DNA from: JAANXG01 sp034520625
Lineage (GTDB): Bacteria; Pseudomonadota; Gammaproteobacteria; Arenicellales; JAANXG01
Length of the DNA stretch: 64,000 nucleotides
Direction of reading: 5' to 3'
Assembly: GCA_034520625.1 (NCBI GenBank)
Contig: JAXHNI010000008.1
Location: 434,001-498,000, forward strand
The translations under genes and the position numbers were made by a program. Positions 9,114 through 17,493 of this stretch are shown piece after piece (the stretch's first letter is position 1; each line of letters starts with the position of its first letter). Below the pieces are notes generated by a model, which worked only from the letters and a program-made list of their open reading frames with translations, was not told the origin of the DNA and did not search any database.

Positions 9114-9872
9114 ATGATATATACACACGACAACATCGAGCTGGACATGGCCATGGCCACCGACGTCGGCCGGATCCGCCAGCGCAACGAGGACGAGGTG
9201 CGGATCCTCCCGGAAGCCGGTGCGGCGCTGCTGGCGGACGGAATGGGCGGGCACCAGGCCGGCGATGTCGCCGCCCGCCTGGCCATCGATGTCATCGCCG
9301 AGGAGATCCAGAAAAACGACCATGCCGACGAGCAGGCCCTGAGCCAGTGGATCGAGGCAGCCAACCAGGCTATCCGCGGGGTGGCAAGCACGCATTCCGA
9401 ATACCGGGGGATGGGGGCCACTATCGTCGTCACCGTCTGCCGGGATGACCGGCTGCTGTTCTGCCATGTCGGCGACTCGAGGCTCTACGGCCTCTGGGAC
9501 GACTCCCTGCACCAGCTCACCGAGGACCATACCCTGGTCCAACAGTATATCAACGAAGGCATGATCTCGACGACCGAGGGCAAAACCTGGGCGGGCCGCA
9601 ACCTGTTGATCAAGGCCCTCGGTATCGAGGACGCCATCAGCCCCACCTCGGGCCAGGCCAACCTGCGGAGTGGACAGACCTATTTGCTGTGCTCGGACGG
9701 CCTCACGGACCCGCTCAGCGACGAGCAGATCACGGAGATCCTCTCGAGTCCCGGTCAGTCCGCCCAGGAGCTGGCCGATGAGCTGGTAACCCAGGCCAAC
9801 GCGAACGGCGGCCCGGACAACGTGACCGTGGCCGTCATCCGGACGCGGGGCAAGCCGGGCCCCGGTGGCTAG
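9114..9872 (+). CDS. PP2C-family serine/threonine protein phosphatase
   Basis: Metal-dependent protein phosphatase of the bacterial Stp/PrpC type, cytoplasmic. The 252-residue product carries MATDVGRIRQRNED, the metal-binding LLADGMGGHQAGDVAARLA, CHVGDSRLYGLWDD, YLLCSDGLTD and GPDNVTVAVI, i.e. all metal-coordinating Asp residues. No Ser/Thr kinase gene is adjacent, so the partner kinase is elsewhere or absent. The next gene encodes an FHA (phosphothreonine-binding) protein, which fits a phospho-signalling pair; substrates are unknown. Confidence 0.92.
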   Translation: MIYTHDNIELDMAMATDVGRIRQRNEDEVRILPEAGAALLADGMGGHQAGDVAARLAIDVIAEEIQKNDHADEQALSQWIEAANQAIRGVASTHSEYRGMGATIVVTVCRDDRLLFCHVGDSRLYGLWDDSLHQLTEDHTLVQQYINEGMISTTEGKTWAGRNLLIKALGIEDAISPTSGQANLRSGQTYLLCSDGLTDPLSDEQITEILSSPGQSAQELADELVTQANANGGPDNVTVAVIRTRGKPGPGG

Positions 9873-9890
9873 CCCACCCGCCCCGCCGAT

Positions 9891-10988
9891 ATGGAGCTGA
9901 CGCTGTTCAGCCCCGCCGGTGACGGCAGCCGGCGATACATACTGGCCAACGGCGAGACCATCATCGGCCGCCGCCCGGATTGCCGGATCGTTCTCGATGC
10001 GCCTTCCATCTCCGCCCGGCATGCCCGCCTTTTCACCGTCGACGGCCATGCGGTGATCCACGGCATCGACGAGGCGTGGCCGGTGTACGTCAACGGCGAG
10101 CCAGTGAAACGCCGCGTGCTGGCCGCCGGGGACGATATCGAGCTGGGACCGTACCGGCTGCGCTATACCGACGGCGGCATCACGGAAACGGTGGATTCCG
10201 AGCTGCAAACCGCACCCGAACCAGCTCCCGAAACGGCCCCCGGACCCATGGAGAACGGGCCGGCGGACCCTCCGGAGCCGCCAGATCCGGACACCGGCGA
10301 CCCTGCCGTGACCCCGGCGCATGCATCGCCGTCCGGGGAGGAGCGCGTGGCCGACGCCCCGGCCGTGGCGCAACCGGCGGAACCCATCGCCGCCGCGCCG
10401 CCGGAAGTGGAACCAGTCGAGCCGTCGTCCCCCGGCATGGAACCGGAAACGGCCGAAGCCGTCGACCGGGAGCACGCCGATGCGGAATGGGGGATGCCGG
10501 ACCGGGCCGACACGATCCCGGCGCCAGCCGACAGTCTCCAGCCGGATTTCGAAGACACCAGGAACACGGACCCGGAGCCGGTTGAGCCGGACCCTGCCCT
10601 GCCAGCCGAAGACCGACCGGCCGGTACCGAAGAGGCACCGCCGGCCATGGACGACGCGGCGCCCGCGAGCGACGATGACGCGCCGCAGGAGACGCCCGAG
10701 GAAGTCGAGTCGGAACGGGCCGGCGGATTCCACCTCGACATCCTCACCGGGATCAACCGGGGACGCCGGGTGTCCCTGACCAACGACCTGGTGGTGTTGG
10801 GATTCAACCGCCAGCCCCTGGTGGAAATCCGGAACCACGACGGGGCGCTGTCCCTGCGACGTCTGGATGACGACGCCGCCGCCGAGCTGAATGGCGAAGC
10901 GATCACGGCGGAGCCCGGGGAGGCGCAAGCGGACGACATCATTACCCTACAGCGCATCGAAATGCGGATTCACCGGGACCGTCCCTGA
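9891..10988 (+). CDS. FHA-domain protein with long acidic Pro/Ala linker
   Basis: Phosphothreonine-recognition protein of unknown partner. Residues 1 to about 95 form an FHA domain: ETIIGRRPDCRIVLDAPSIS, then ARHARLFTVDG and VYVNGEPVKRR. Residues about 100-275 are a low-complexity acidic Pro/Ala/Glu linker. The last 85 residues (FHLDILTGINRGRRVSLTND followed by LVVLGFNR) look like a second, degenerate FHA fold in which the GR-x-S-x-x-H pattern is not retained. No membrane segment is seen. It follows the PP2C gene by 18 bp, suggesting that the pair reads and erases Thr phosphorylation. The C-terminal call is inference. Confidence 0.8.
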   Translation: MELTLFSPAGDGSRRYILANGETIIGRRPDCRIVLDAPSISARHARLFTVDGHAVIHGIDEAWPVYVNGEPVKRRVLAAGDDIELGPYRLRYTDGGITETVDSELQTAPEPAPETAPGPMENGPADPPEPPDPDTGDPAVTPAHASPSGEERVADAPAVAQPAEPIAAAPPEVEPVEPSSPGMEPETAEAVDREHADAEWGMPDRADTIPAPADSLQPDFEDTRNTDPEPVEPDPALPAEDRPAGTEEAPPAMDDAAPASDDDAPQETPEEVESERAGGFHLDILTGINRGRRVSLTNDLVVLGFNRQPLVEIRNHDGALSLRRLDDDAAAELNGEAITAEPGEAQADDIITLQRIEMRIHRDRP

Positions 10989-10997
10989 TACTGCATA

Positions 10998-11039
10998 ACG
11001 AAGCCATTGTGGGTCGGGGTTGACGCCCGACATATCAAC
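10998..11039 (+). repeat. GTCGGGC hairpin repeat, copy a
   Basis: Short REP-like hairpin: ACGAAGCCATTGTGGGTCGG, then a stem in which GTCGGG pairs with CCCGAC around TTGACG. Related copies lie at about 11281, 41106, 45618 and 48227. Copies a and b face each other on either side of the larger element at 11086-11195. Confidence 0.75.
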
Positions 11040-11085
11040 AGCACGGCGTACTGCAAGATACGGGTTAAAGGCCCATGACCCGGGT

Positions 11086-11195
11086 GGCCAGTGCCGGGGG
11101 GCGTCCCCCAGGGCTGTCGAAAACAGGGATGTTTGAGCCAGAGCGTACACGGATGTATTTACAGCGGCCCTGGGGGACGCCCGCCGGTACTGGCC
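11086..11195 (+). repeat. Covarying hairpin element, copy 3
   Basis: Arms 11086-11114 and 11167-11195 pair at 27 of 29 positions, one exception being a G-T pair. The 52-nt core 11115-11166 has the family motifs. It lies between the convergent ends of the FHA gene and radA (10989-11364), a stretch otherwise holding only the two GTCGGGC hairpins. Confidence 0.9.
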
Positions 11196-11280
11196 GATTG
11201 CTTGAAGACGGTTCTCAAACCAGACCATTGACCGCAGGTGCTGCCCTGTTCGAACGCCCCGGAGACGCTCTCGAGGTTAC

Positions 11281-11321
11281 TGTCGGGCTTGCGCCCGACC
11301 TACATGGGCTTCGTCTTGCCG
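11281..11321 (-). repeat. GTCGGGC hairpin repeat, copy b (inverted)
   Basis: GTCGGGC-TT-GCGCCCGAC stem followed by TACATGGGCTTCGTC, the reverse of copy a. It ends about 45 bp beyond the radA stop and could act as a transcript-end hairpin for radA. Confidence 0.72.
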
Positions 11322-11364
11322 CTCCTGGCAGCGACGCTGTTAACCAGAACTTCCCTGGTTTTCG

Positions 11365-12717
11365 CTAGCTGTCGAAGTCGGTCTCCAGGGCATCGCCGAT
11401 GGTGGCGATTCCGGTGGTGCGCATGCCTTTCGGCACCTGTTTGCCCAGGTTCTCCCGGGGGACCAGCGCACGGGTGAAGCCGAGCTTGTGGGCTTCCCGC
11501 AGCCGCTCGACGCCGTGCTGGACCGGACGCACCTCGCCCCCCAGGCCGATCTCGCCGAACACCACCAGGTCCTTGGGCCAGGGCCGGTTGCGAAGGCTGG
11601 ACACCACCGACAACGCCACCGCCAGGTCCGAGGCCGGCTCGATGACCCGAACCCCGCCCACCACGTTCACGAACACGTCCTGGTCGTAGACGCTGATGCC
11701 GCCGTGGCGGTGCAGCACCGCCAGTATCATCGCCAGGCGTGAATGGTCGAGACCGACCGTGAGCCGGCGGGGGTTGGCCAGCGGGCTCTGATCCACCAGG
11801 GCCTGGACTTCCACCAGCAGCGGCCGGGTACCCTCCTGGGCGGCCATGACCGTGCGGCCCGGCGACGCGTCCAGGCCGCGGTTGATGAACATGGCGGAGG
11901 GATTACTGACCTCCTTGAGCCCCTCCTCGGTCATCGCGAACACACCCAGCTCGTTGACCGCACCGAACCGGTTCTTGATGGCGCGCACCAGGCGGAAGCG
12001 GCTGCTCCGGTCGCCCTCGAAGTACAGCACCGTGTCCACCATGTGCTCCAGTACCCGCGGGCCGGCGATGGCGCCCTCCTTGGTGACGTGACCGACGATG
12101 ATCACCGTCGTTCCGGTCTGTTTCGCAAACCGCACGAGCTGGGCGGCGGTTTCCCTCACCTGGGTCACGCTGCCGGGGGCGGACTGGACCAGCTCCGTGT
12201 ACAGGGTCTGAATGGAATCGACCACCACGAGGTCCGGCGAGCGATCCCGGCACACGCGGAGCACCGACTCCAGCGAGTTGTCCGCCATGAACCCCAGGCG
12301 GGCGTCACCCATACCCAGGCGTCGAGCCCGCAGTGCGATCTGCTGGGGCGATTCCTCCCCCGACACATACAGCGTGTTCAGGCTTTCGCTCATCCTGCCC
12401 AGGGTCTGGAGCAGCAGCGTCGACTTGCCGATGCCGGGATCGCCGCCGAGCAGCACCACCGCGCCGTTGACGAGGCCGCCGCCGAGCACGCGGTCCAGCT
12501 CGGGGGACTTTGTGGACCGCCGGGCGCCGGATTCGACCTCGATGTCCGCCAGGGCATGAACCGTCGCGGCCTGGAGGGTACCGGAACCACGGCGGGCATC
12601 CGGGACCGCGGCCTCCACCAGGGTATTCCAGGCGCCGCAGTCCGGACACTGGCCCGCCCATTTAGCGGCCTGGCCGCCGCATTCGGTGCACTGGAAAAGG
12701 GTTCTGGACCTGGCCAT
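11365..12717 (-). CDS. radA: DNA repair protein RadA (Sms)
   Basis: RecA-related DnaB-type helicase that processes recombination branch intermediates. The 450-residue product has the N-terminal zinc finger (FQCTECGGQAAKWAGQCPDC), the Walker A motif LLGGDPGIGKSTLLLQ, the RadA-specific KNRFGAVNELGVF motif, and a Lon-protease-like C-terminal domain (VGGVRVIEPASDLAVALSV; GEIGLGGEVRPV). It lies 48 bp downstream of alr, forming the end of the rpsF-rpsR-rplI-dnaB-alr-radA leftward run. Confidence 0.97.
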   Translation of the reverse strand: MARSRTLFQCTECGGQAAKWAGQCPDCGAWNTLVEAAVPDARRGSGTLQAATVHALADIEVESGARRSTKSPELDRVLGGGLVNGAVVLLGGDPGIGKSTLLLQTLGRMSESLNTLYVSGEESPQQIALRARRLGMGDARLGFMADNSLESVLRVCRDRSPDLVVVDSIQTLYTELVQSAPGSVTQVRETAAQLVRFAKQTGTTVIIVGHVTKEGAIAGPRVLEHMVDTVLYFEGDRSSRFRLVRAIKNRFGAVNELGVFAMTEEGLKEVSNPSAMFINRGLDASPGRTVMAAQEGTRPLLVEVQALVDQSPLANPRRLTVGLDHSRLAMILAVLHRHGGISVYDQDVFVNVVGGVRVIEPASDLAVALSVVSSLRNRPWPKDLVVFGEIGLGGEVRPVQHGVERLREAHKLGFTRALVPRENLGKQVPKGMRTTGIATIGDALETDFDS

Positions 12718-12765
12718 CCCGCGGACGCTCCCTAGCCGCGTACCGTCACGACGGCCGGCGGGCCG

Positions 12766-13842
12766 TCAATTCTCATAGACACGGGGCACGCGGCGCGTCA
12801 CCCGGGTGACCAGCTCATAGGGGATGGTGGCGGCATGGGCCGCCACCACCGATGCGGGCACGTTCTTGCCCCAAAGCTCCACCCAGTCCCCGATATCTAC
12901 GTCATCGCGCCCGTCGAGATCGATGGTCATCAGGTCCATGGAAATCCGCCCTAGGACACGGCTCGTCCGCCCCTTCGCCCAGACCGGCGTGCCGCTGGGG
13001 GCGTGGCGCGGATACCCGTCGCCGTAGCCGCACATGAGCACGCCGACCCGGGTCGGCGCTTCGCAGACCCAGGTGCCGCCGTAGCCGATCGCGCCGCCTT
13101 CGGGAATGGTCTTCACGGCGATGATTTTCGATTCCAGCGTCATCACCGCACGCAGATCGTAATCCTGCTCCGTGCGGTCGATCACCGGCGAGCAGCCGTA
13201 GAGCATCATGCCGGGCCGTACCCAGTCCAGGTGCGTAACGGGCCATTCCAACACGCCGGGCGAATTGGCCAGACTGAGGGGATAGTCCAGGCCCGCCGCG
13301 ATGTCGGCGAACACTTTGTACTGGGCCCGCGTAGTGGAGGCGGAAAGGTCGTCGGCGCTGGCAAGATGCGACATCAGACCTTCGATGCGGACATCCGTCA
13401 TGTTCTCGAGCGCGCCCAGCACCCCGGGGATTTCCGACGGCATGAAACCGACCCGGTGCATCCCGGTATCGACCTTGATCCATACGCCGATGACGAACGA
13501 TGTCTGGGCCTTGGCAAGGGCGTCGATCTGCCACTGGTGATGGACCACCGGGCAGAACCGGCGGAAGGCGATGGTATCCAGCTCCGCCTCCCCGTGAAAT
13601 CCGGACAGCAGAATCACGGGCTGCCGGAACCCCGTTTCGCGCAGCCGCAGGGCCTCTTCCAGACTTTCCACCGCGAACGCATCGGGATTCCTCAGGCCGC
13701 GGGCGGCCTCCACCAGACCGTGGCCATAGCCGTCACACTTGACCACGGCCATGACCCGGCTGTCGGGTGCCAGCTCGCGGACGCGCCGCAGGTTGTGCTT
13801 GAACGCGGACCGGTCGATCCGCATGCGGATGCCCCGGGTCAT
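12766..13842 (-). CDS. alr: Alanine racemase
   Basis: PLP enzyme that makes D-alanine for peptidoglycan. Visible motifs are VMAVVKCDGYGHGLVEAARG with the PLP Lys, the substrate-binding region (LKVDTGMHRVGF-type, here IKVDTGMHRVGF) and AIGYGGTW with the catalytic Tyr. At 358 residues from the ATG at 13842 it is normal length. That start has an AGGG Shine-Dalgarno sequence; a start six codons upstream is possible. The position between dnaB and radA is conserved in gammaproteobacteria. Confidence 0.95.
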   Translation of the reverse strand: MTRGIRMRIDRSAFKHNLRRVRELAPDSRVMAVVKCDGYGHGLVEAARGLRNPDAFAVESLEEALRLRETGFRQPVILLSGFHGEAELDTIAFRRFCPVVHHQWQIDALAKAQTSFVIGVWIKVDTGMHRVGFMPSEIPGVLGALENMTDVRIEGLMSHLASADDLSASTTRAQYKVFADIAAGLDYPLSLANSPGVLEWPVTHLDWVRPGMMLYGCSPVIDRTEQDYDLRAVMTLESKIIAVKTIPEGGAIGYGGTWVCEAPTRVGVLMCGYGDGYPRHAPSGTPVWAKGRTSRVLGRISMDLMTIDLDGRDDVDIGDWVELWGKNVPASVVAAHAATIPYELVTRVTRRVPRVYEN

Positions 13843-13985
13843 GTCACCCTTTCGGCGCACAAAGACCTCCCAGACCGCCGATCGGCGGGAAGCAAGCGCT
13901 GGATGGAGCCGGGAATCCCATCATGTACGCCGCTGCACTGATCTGTCAGTGCGGAACGCGCGGGGCGGAAGCGGTGCGGCCGTGA

Positions 13986-15386
13986 TCATTCATGGGCGTA
14001 GAATCCGCCGGCGTCGCCGGATGCATAGTTCTCGAAGCGGGTGTACTCACCGAGGAATGTCAGGCGGACTTTCCCGACCGGCCCGTTGCGCTGCTTGCCG
14101 ATGATGATCTCGGCAATACCCTTGTCCTTGGAATCCTCGTTGTATACCTCGTCCCGGTAGATGAACAGGATAACGTCTGCATCCTGCTCGATGGCGCCTG
14201 ATTCGCGAAGATCCGACATCACCGGCCGCTTGTCGGTGCGGCTTTCCAGGCTGCGGTTCAGCTGGGACAGGGCCAGCAGCGGCGCGTCGAGCTCCTTGGC
14301 GAGAATCTTCAGCGAGCGGGTGATGTTCGATATCTCCGTCGCCCGGTTCTCCTGGGAGTCCTGGGCCTGCATGAGCTGCAGGTAGTCCACCACGATCAGG
14401 CCCAGCTTGCCGTGCTCACGGGTAAGGCGCCGGGCGCGGCTGCGCAGCTCCAGCGGGCTCAGGGCCGGCGTGTCGTCGACGAAGATCGGCTTCTCGGAGA
14501 GCATCCCGAGGGTGCTGGTGAGTCGAGGCCAGTCGTCGTCGTGCAGGCGGCCGGTGCGCAGGCGCTGGGCGTTGACCCGGCTCAGCGACGCCAGCAGGCG
14601 CATGGAGAGCTGCGACCCCGGCATCTCCATGCTGAAGATCGCCACCGGCAGGTTGAGATCGATGGCCGCGTGCTCGACGAAGTTCATGGCCAGGGCGGTT
14701 TTTCCCATCGACGGACGCCCGGCCACGATGATGAGGTCCGAGCGCTGCAGGCCGGACATCTGCTCGTCCAGGTCGTGAAAGCCGGTGGCGACGCCCGTGA
14801 CCTTCTGCTTGGTCTGGTAGAGGTACTCGACCTGGTCGATGGTCTTCTTGAGCAGGCCCCGGATGGCCGTAAAGCCGCCGGTACGGCGGTTGTCGCTCTG
14901 GGAAATCTCGAAGATCATCTGCTCCGCGTGGTCCAGGACCTCGTTGGGGGACCGTCCCTCGGGCTGGTAGGCGCTGCCCACGATCTGGTTGGCGGCGGTA
15001 ATCAGGCGGCGCAGCAGGGAACGCTCGCGGACGATCTTGGCGTAGGCCGTGATGTTGCTGGTGTTGGGGGTGTTCTGGGCCAGGGACCCCAGGTAGGCCA
15101 GGCCGCCGACCTGGCCCAGCTCGCCGACGTTCTCCAGCCACTCGGAGACGGTGATCACGTCCGCCGGCTGGTTCTCCTCGGCAAGGGCGCATATTGCGCG
15201 AAAGATGGTCGCATGGTCGCGCCGGTAGAAGTCGTCGCCGGTGAGGATGCCGGTGACTTCGTCCACCAGTGTGTTCTCCAGCATCATCCCTCCGAGCAGG
15301 GATTGCTCGGCTTCGATGGACTGCGGAGGAAGCCGGTAGGACTCTGCCCCTTCTCCCCGGGTTGCGTTCAAGGACGGCGTGGCCAT
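13986..15386 (-). CDS. dnaB: Replicative DNA helicase DnaB
   Basis: Hexameric 5'-3' helicase at the replication fork. The 466-residue product has the N-terminal DnaB collar domain (RLPPQSIEAEQSLLGGMMLE), then the RecA-like motor with Walker A VAGRPSMGKTALAMNF, EMPGSQLSMRLLAS, Walker B LIVVDYLQLM and the arginine-finger region (LNRSLESRTDKRPVMSDLRE). There is no intein. The start at 15386 is chosen over an in-frame extension because similarity starts near MATPSLNA. It is 160 bp downstream of rplI. Confidence 0.97.
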   Translation of the reverse strand: MATPSLNATRGEGAESYRLPPQSIEAEQSLLGGMMLENTLVDEVTGILTGDDFYRRDHATIFRAICALAEENQPADVITVSEWLENVGELGQVGGLAYLGSLAQNTPNTSNITAYAKIVRERSLLRRLITAANQIVGSAYQPEGRSPNEVLDHAEQMIFEISQSDNRRTGGFTAIRGLLKKTIDQVEYLYQTKQKVTGVATGFHDLDEQMSGLQRSDLIIVAGRPSMGKTALAMNFVEHAAIDLNLPVAIFSMEMPGSQLSMRLLASLSRVNAQRLRTGRLHDDDWPRLTSTLGMLSEKPIFVDDTPALSPLELRSRARRLTREHGKLGLIVVDYLQLMQAQDSQENRATEISNITRSLKILAKELDAPLLALSQLNRSLESRTDKRPVMSDLRESGAIEQDADVILFIYRDEVYNEDSKDKGIAEIIIGKQRNGPVGKVRLTFLGEYTRFENYASGDAGGFYAHE

Positions 15387-15546
15387 GGGGATGATTGTAT
15401 CACCGGAGCCCCCGAGCCAACCGTCCGCTTGTACCCTGAACACGTCCTTCCGGACCCCGGCGGGCGGTCAACTCATGTCGAGCGGAAACGGATTGCACAA
15501 AAGGCCGCCCCGGGCGGGGCGGCCGAAACCGGCGGTGCAGGAAATG

Positions 15547-16017
15547 CTACGCGCCGACGTCGTCTGGTACGACCTCGACCTTGATTTCGATGTGTACCTC
15601 GGGATGCAGAAACACCGAGATCTCGAACTCGCCGGTGTTCTTCAGCGGACCCTCGCCCAGGTTGATCTCGGACTTCTCGAGATCCACATCAGCTACTGCC
15701 TCGTTCACCGCATCGGCGATGTCAGCGGCGGTGACTGAACCGAAGAGCTTGCCCTCCTCCGGCTCGGCGACCTTGCGGCCGATCCGGACGCTCTGGTTCT
15801 CGAGCAGGCCGGCCCGCCGCTTCGCCTCGGACAGGCGTTCGGTTTCCGCGGCTTCCAGCTCCTTGCGGTGGGCTTCCAGGCGGGACTTGTTCTCCGCCGT
15901 CGCCACCGTGGCTTTTCCCTTGGGAAACAGATAGTTGCGTGCGTAACCGGGCCTGACCCGGACCACGTCGCCGATTTCCCCGAGATTCTGCACCTGTTCC
16001 AGCAGGATCACTTCCAT
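15547..16017 (-). CDS. rplI: 50S ribosomal protein L9
   Basis: Large-subunit protein bound to 23S rRNA, affecting frame maintenance. The 156-residue product opens with MEVILLEQVQNLGEIGDVVR and VRPGYARNYLFPKGKA, the L9 signature, then the connecting helix (NKSRLEAHRKELEAAE) and C-terminal domain ending in KVEVVPDDVGA. It lies 4 bp after rpsR in the rpsF-rpsR-rplI operon. Confidence 0.97.
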   Translation of the reverse strand: MEVILLEQVQNLGEIGDVVRVRPGYARNYLFPKGKATVATAENKSRLEAHRKELEAAETERLSEAKRRAGLLENQSVRIGRKVAEPEEGKLFGSVTAADIADAVNEAVADVDLEKSEINLGEGPLKNTGEFEISVFLHPEVHIEIKVEVVPDDVGA

Positions 16018-16021
16018 CGTA

Positions 16022-16255
16022 TTACTCCCGGTGTTGATCGGTGTAGGGCAGCAGCGCCAGGAAACGGGCGCGCTTGACGGCCCGCGCGAGCTGCCGCTGG
16101 TATCTGCTCTTGGTGCCGGTATTGCGGCTCGGAATGATCTTGCCCGTCTCGGTGATGAAGCTCTTGAGCGTAGCCAGGTCCTTGTAGTCGATCTCCGTCA
16201 CGCCCTGTGCGGTGAACCGGCAATACTTGCGCCGTCTCGGCATTCTGTGGGCCAT
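16022..16255 (-). CDS. rpsR: 30S ribosomal protein S18
   Basis: Small-subunit platform protein that pairs with S6. The 77-residue product has the conserved CRFTAQGVTEIDYKDLATLK and RQLARAVKRARFLALLPYTD. The start lies 2 bp after rpsF and the gene is immediately followed by rplI. Longer in-frame upstream reading is antisense to the rpsF tail and has no S18 similarity. Confidence 0.97.
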   Translation of the reverse strand: MAHRMPRRRKYCRFTAQGVTEIDYKDLATLKSFITETGKIIPSRNTGTKSRYQRQLARAVKRARFLALLPYTDQHRE

Positions 16256-16257
16256 GT

Positions 16258-16785
16258 CTAGTCCTCTTTCTCGTCGTCGTCTTCGTCCGCGTCGTCATCC
16301 GACTCGTCGGCTGTGTCCACGGATTCATCGTCATCCCCAGAATCATCGCCGTTATCAACATCGTCGTCATCGGATTCGTCGGATTCATCGGAATCCCCGG
16401 CGTCGGCACTGCCCGCCGGGGCGGCGTTCTCGGCCGCCCGCTCCTGCTCCCGCTCGCGCTCCTGCTCGGCTTCCACCAGCATCGGCGACGGTTCAGTCAC
16501 CGCATGCTTCTTGGACAGGACGAGGTACCGCAGCACGGCGTCATTGAAGCGGAACACGCTCTCTATCTCTTCGAGCGTCTCCTGGCCGCACTCCACGTTC
16601 ATCAGCGCGTAGTGGGCCTTGTGAATCTTGTTGATGGGAAAGGCGAGCTGGCGGCGGCCCCAGTCCTCCTGGCGATGCACCGTGCCACTGCCCTTCTCGA
16701 CAATGCCCCGGTAGCGGTCCACCATGGCGGGAACCTGCTCGCTCTGGTCCGGGTGGACCAGAAACACGATCTCGTAGTGCTTCAT
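16258..16785 (-). CDS. rpsF: 30S ribosomal protein S6 with acidic C-terminal tail
   Basis: Binds S18 and 16S rRNA in the 30S platform. Residues 1-100 are standard S6 (MKHYEIVFLVHPDQSEQVPA; RRQLAFPINKIHKAHYALMN). The rest is a Glu/Arg-rich helix followed by about 45 residues almost wholly Asp, Glu and Ser, giving 175 residues against about 100-135 in most bacteria. A GAGGAG ribosome site precedes the ATG. Acidic tails fit a halophile but this one is long; poly-Glu tails on S6 are known in enterobacteria, where RimK adds them, whereas here the acidity is gene-encoded. Confidence 0.96.
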   Translation of the reverse strand: MKHYEIVFLVHPDQSEQVPAMVDRYRGIVEKGSGTVHRQEDWGRRQLAFPINKIHKAHYALMNVECGQETLEEIESVFRFNDAVLRYLVLSKKHAVTEPSPMLVEAEQEREREQERAAENAAPAGSADAGDSDESDESDDDDVDNGDDSGDDDESVDTADESDDDADEDDDEKED

Positions 16786-16965
16786 TGGATCTCCTCACGG
16801 GTTTGCCCCCCGCAGCGTCGGCGGTGGAGCAAGGAGTTGCTGGTTGGCGGCCCAAGGCTCTGTCACGACGGCGCCTTGGGGAGCGCGGATTGTAAAGATA
16901 AACGCCCCGAAATGAAAGCCCCGGGAGAGCCATACCGCTTGACCGGCGCACCGGCCGCCGGTAAT

Positions 16966-17448
16966 GTGCAAGCAGGATCATGTGGGGGTCGCAAGTCATT
17001 GAAACTAAAAAAACTTGACGGATTTTTCAGGCTCTCCGGCAGCGAAAAAGTGTTGCTGCTCGAGGCCGTTGCGGTGCTGGCCATGACGGTCGGCGCACTG
17101 AGATTGCTCGGCTTCAGGAGAACATTGCACTTCTCGGGGCGGCACCGCCGCGTTCCGGTTCCCGCCGGTGCCTCCGCTGGCGTGATCGCGTCGGCGGAGA
17201 CGGCAGTCGGCCGCGCCAGCCGCATCCTGCACATGGGCACGTGCCTGTCGCGATCCCTGGCTCTGTCCCGGCTGCTTTCCGCCAGAGGCGTCGACACCCG
17301 CCTGAGAATCGGGGTGGAGAAACATCCGGACGGCATCGCGGCCCACGCCTGGCTGGAATACGCGGGACAACCCGCCAGCCAAGGGAGCGGGCGATCGTTT
17401 GACACGGTCTTCACACCCCCGTCGGCGAGCCCGGCCAGCTCGGGATGA
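16966..17448 (+). CDS. Lasso peptide biosynthesis B2-type protease (transglutaminase fold)
   Basis: B2 proteins are cysteine proteases that cut the leader from lasso peptide precursors. The ORF has the family's N-terminal hydrophobic helix (FFRLSGSEKVLLLEAVAVLA), a basic patch, then the papain-like core: HMGTCLSRSLALSRLLSARG with the catalytic Cys, VDTRLRIGV, and IAAHAWLEYAG with the catalytic His. About 160 residues from GTG at 16966; TTG at 16999 or ATG at 16912 are alternative starts. It is isolated from the putative precursor and cyclase (29-31.5 kb) and on the opposite strand; gspC follows by 45 bp. The B1 (PqqD-like) partner was not found in the window. Confidence 0.85.
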   Translation: MQAGSCGGRKSLKLKKLDGFFRLSGSEKVLLLEAVAVLAMTVGALRLLGFRRTLHFSGRHRRVPVPAGASAGVIASAETAVGRASRILHMGTCLSRSLALSRLLSARGVDTRLRIGVEKHPDGIAAHAWLEYAGQPASQGSGRSFDTVFTPPSASPASSG

Positions 17449-17493
17449 GCACCTTGAATCCCACACTGCCGCATCGACCCGGCTCCTGAGCAG

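Noticed and set aside
16504..16965. N-terminal extension of the B2 ORF over rpsF
   Set aside because: The open frame continues antisense through rpsF; family similarity starts only near residue FFRLSGSE.
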